Source: Spirochaetaceae bacterium
Lineage (GTDB): Bacteria; Spirochaetota; Spirochaetia; Treponematales; Breznakiellaceae
Length of the DNA: 6,454 bases
Direction: 5' to 3'
Assembly: GCA_031258335.1 (NCBI GenBank)
Contig: JAIRMY010000220.1
Coordinates: 1-6,454, forward strand
The translations under genes were made by a program, and so were the position numbers. The first letter of the stretch is position 1, and the number at the start of each line of letters is the position of its first letter. The notes beneath the pieces were generated by a model that did not search any database, was not told the DNA's origin, and saw only the letters and a list, made by a program, of their open reading frames with translations. Positions 6,195 to 6,454 of this stretch are shown in pieces.

Positions 6195-6293
6195 CTAAAG
6201 GCGCTCCGCACTAGCATCCCGAAGGCTGATTTCGGCTTCTGCGTTCAGGGTGAAGGGGGCGGTCGGCATACGCGACTGGTATACGCTATTCAT
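6195..6293 (-). CDS. Unrecognised 32-codon ORF, doubtful
   Basis: An ATG at 6293 opens a frame ending in TAG at 6195-6197, giving MNSVYQSRMPTAP at the start and ISLRDASAERL at the end. There is no Shine-Dalgarno (a C-rich run precedes the ATG), no signal peptide or membrane segment, and no family I know. The tight cccgccag hairpin lies directly after the stop. It may be a chance frame through a dispersed repeat rather than a gene. Confidence 0.12.
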   Translation of the reverse strand: MNSVYQSRMPTAPFTLNAEAEISLRDASAERL

Positions 6294-6295
6294 GA

Positions 6296-6365
6296 GGGGG
6301 AGCGCGGCTACTTAACTTTGTAAATAGTTTTGCTAATACGCCGCATTAACCGACGCTGCTCCCCC
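6296..6365. repeat. Nested inverted repeat around an A/T-rich core
   Basis: The outer arms GGGGGAGC (6296-6303) and GCTCCCCC (6358-6365) are perfect 8-bp complements. The adjoining inner arms GCGGC (6304-6308) and GCCGC (6340-6344) are also complementary. This gives a possible 13-bp stem with a one-sided 13-nt bulge and an A/T-rich loop, in which TTAAC occurs at 6312 and again downstream at 6346-6350. Function unknown; it is not followed by a T-tract. Confidence 0.4.
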
Positions 6366-6392
6366 CCGCGCCACAACCCTTGGCAGTTAGAG

Positions 6393-6454
6393 GCGCCCGC
6401 CCCGGGGGGGGCCCCCGCGGGCGCGGCGGGGGGTGAGGGGGGGGTGGGTTGCGG
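6393..6454. repeat. G/C homopolymer tail with 8-bp inverted repeat
   Basis: GCGCCCGC (6393-6400) and GCGGGCGC (6417-6424) are perfect complements around a loop made only of C and G runs (eight G at 6404-6411). G runs of 6, 8 and 3 follow (6428-6433, 6437-6444, 6446-6448), enough on paper for a G-quadruplex. Nothing else in the window has this composition, so sequencing error at a contig end is a serious alternative. Confidence 0.4.

Larger units (their letters stand above)
6170..6454. other. Intergenic end region without a recognised gene
   Basis: About 285 bases upstream of the tRNA promoter. The near part (6172-6194) is a repeated cccgccag motif (two copies) that can fold into a tight CCCG-CCAG-CGGG hairpin. 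The middle holds one 32-codon ORF and a nested inverted repeat, and the end is G/C homopolymer. No known protein family, RNA gene or insertion-sequence end is recognisable. The composition changes sharply toward 6454. Confidence 0.6.

Noticed and set aside
6310..6316. ACTTAAC, resembling an integron attC core (RYYYAAC), since some treponemes carry integrons
   Set aside because: No partner GTTRRRY at the required distance, no typical attC arm pairing and no cassette gene.

Overview
The window looks like chromosomal DNA from a spirochaete, most likely a gut-type Treponema relative. Two features suggest this. The phenylalanyl-tRNA synthetase alpha subunit is the long archaeal/eukaryotic type, which spirochaetes are known to carry. 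The sugar-binding protein has a short signal peptide ending in a Tyr-Ala-Thr-Gly-Gly stretch, common in treponemal ABC binding proteins. The lineage is an inference from gene content. Protein-coding genes occupy about 85% of the window, and I see no transposase, phage gene or CRISPR array.

Left part (1-3178, minus strand): a sugar-catabolism operon in the order PfkB-family sugar kinase, GatZ/KbaZ-family protein (PF08013), periplasmic sugar-binding protein cut by the window edge. Spacing is 5 bp and 26 bp. It reads from a near-consensus sigma70 promoter at 3121-3149 with a palindromic candidate operator just upstream, followed by a leader of about 210 nt. The trio matches the D-tagatose route described in Agrobacterium: ABC uptake, D-tagatose kinase, then a PF08013 enzyme that epimerises D-tagatose 6-phosphate to D-fructose 6-phosphate.

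Middle (3179-4444, plus strand): a hairpin-rich non-coding stretch, then a two-gene unit. It comprises a stand-alone CinA C-terminal domain protein (NMN amidohydrolase, pncC) and moaC (molybdenum cofactor synthesis), joined by an ATGA stop/start overlap. The strong Shine-Dalgarno upstream of pncC does not serve its own start but that of a 13-codon leader ORF which overlaps the pncC start.

Right part (4439-6169, minus strand): a consensus-like promoter drives tRNA-Arg(CCG), followed after 26 nt by pheS. The stop codons of pheS and moaC interlock tail to tail. No pheT follows pheS.

Far right (6170-6454): no convincing gene. It holds a 32-codon unrecognised ORF, a nested inverted repeat and, at the very end, homopolymeric G/C sequence that may be a hard-to-sequence hairpin or a poor contig end.
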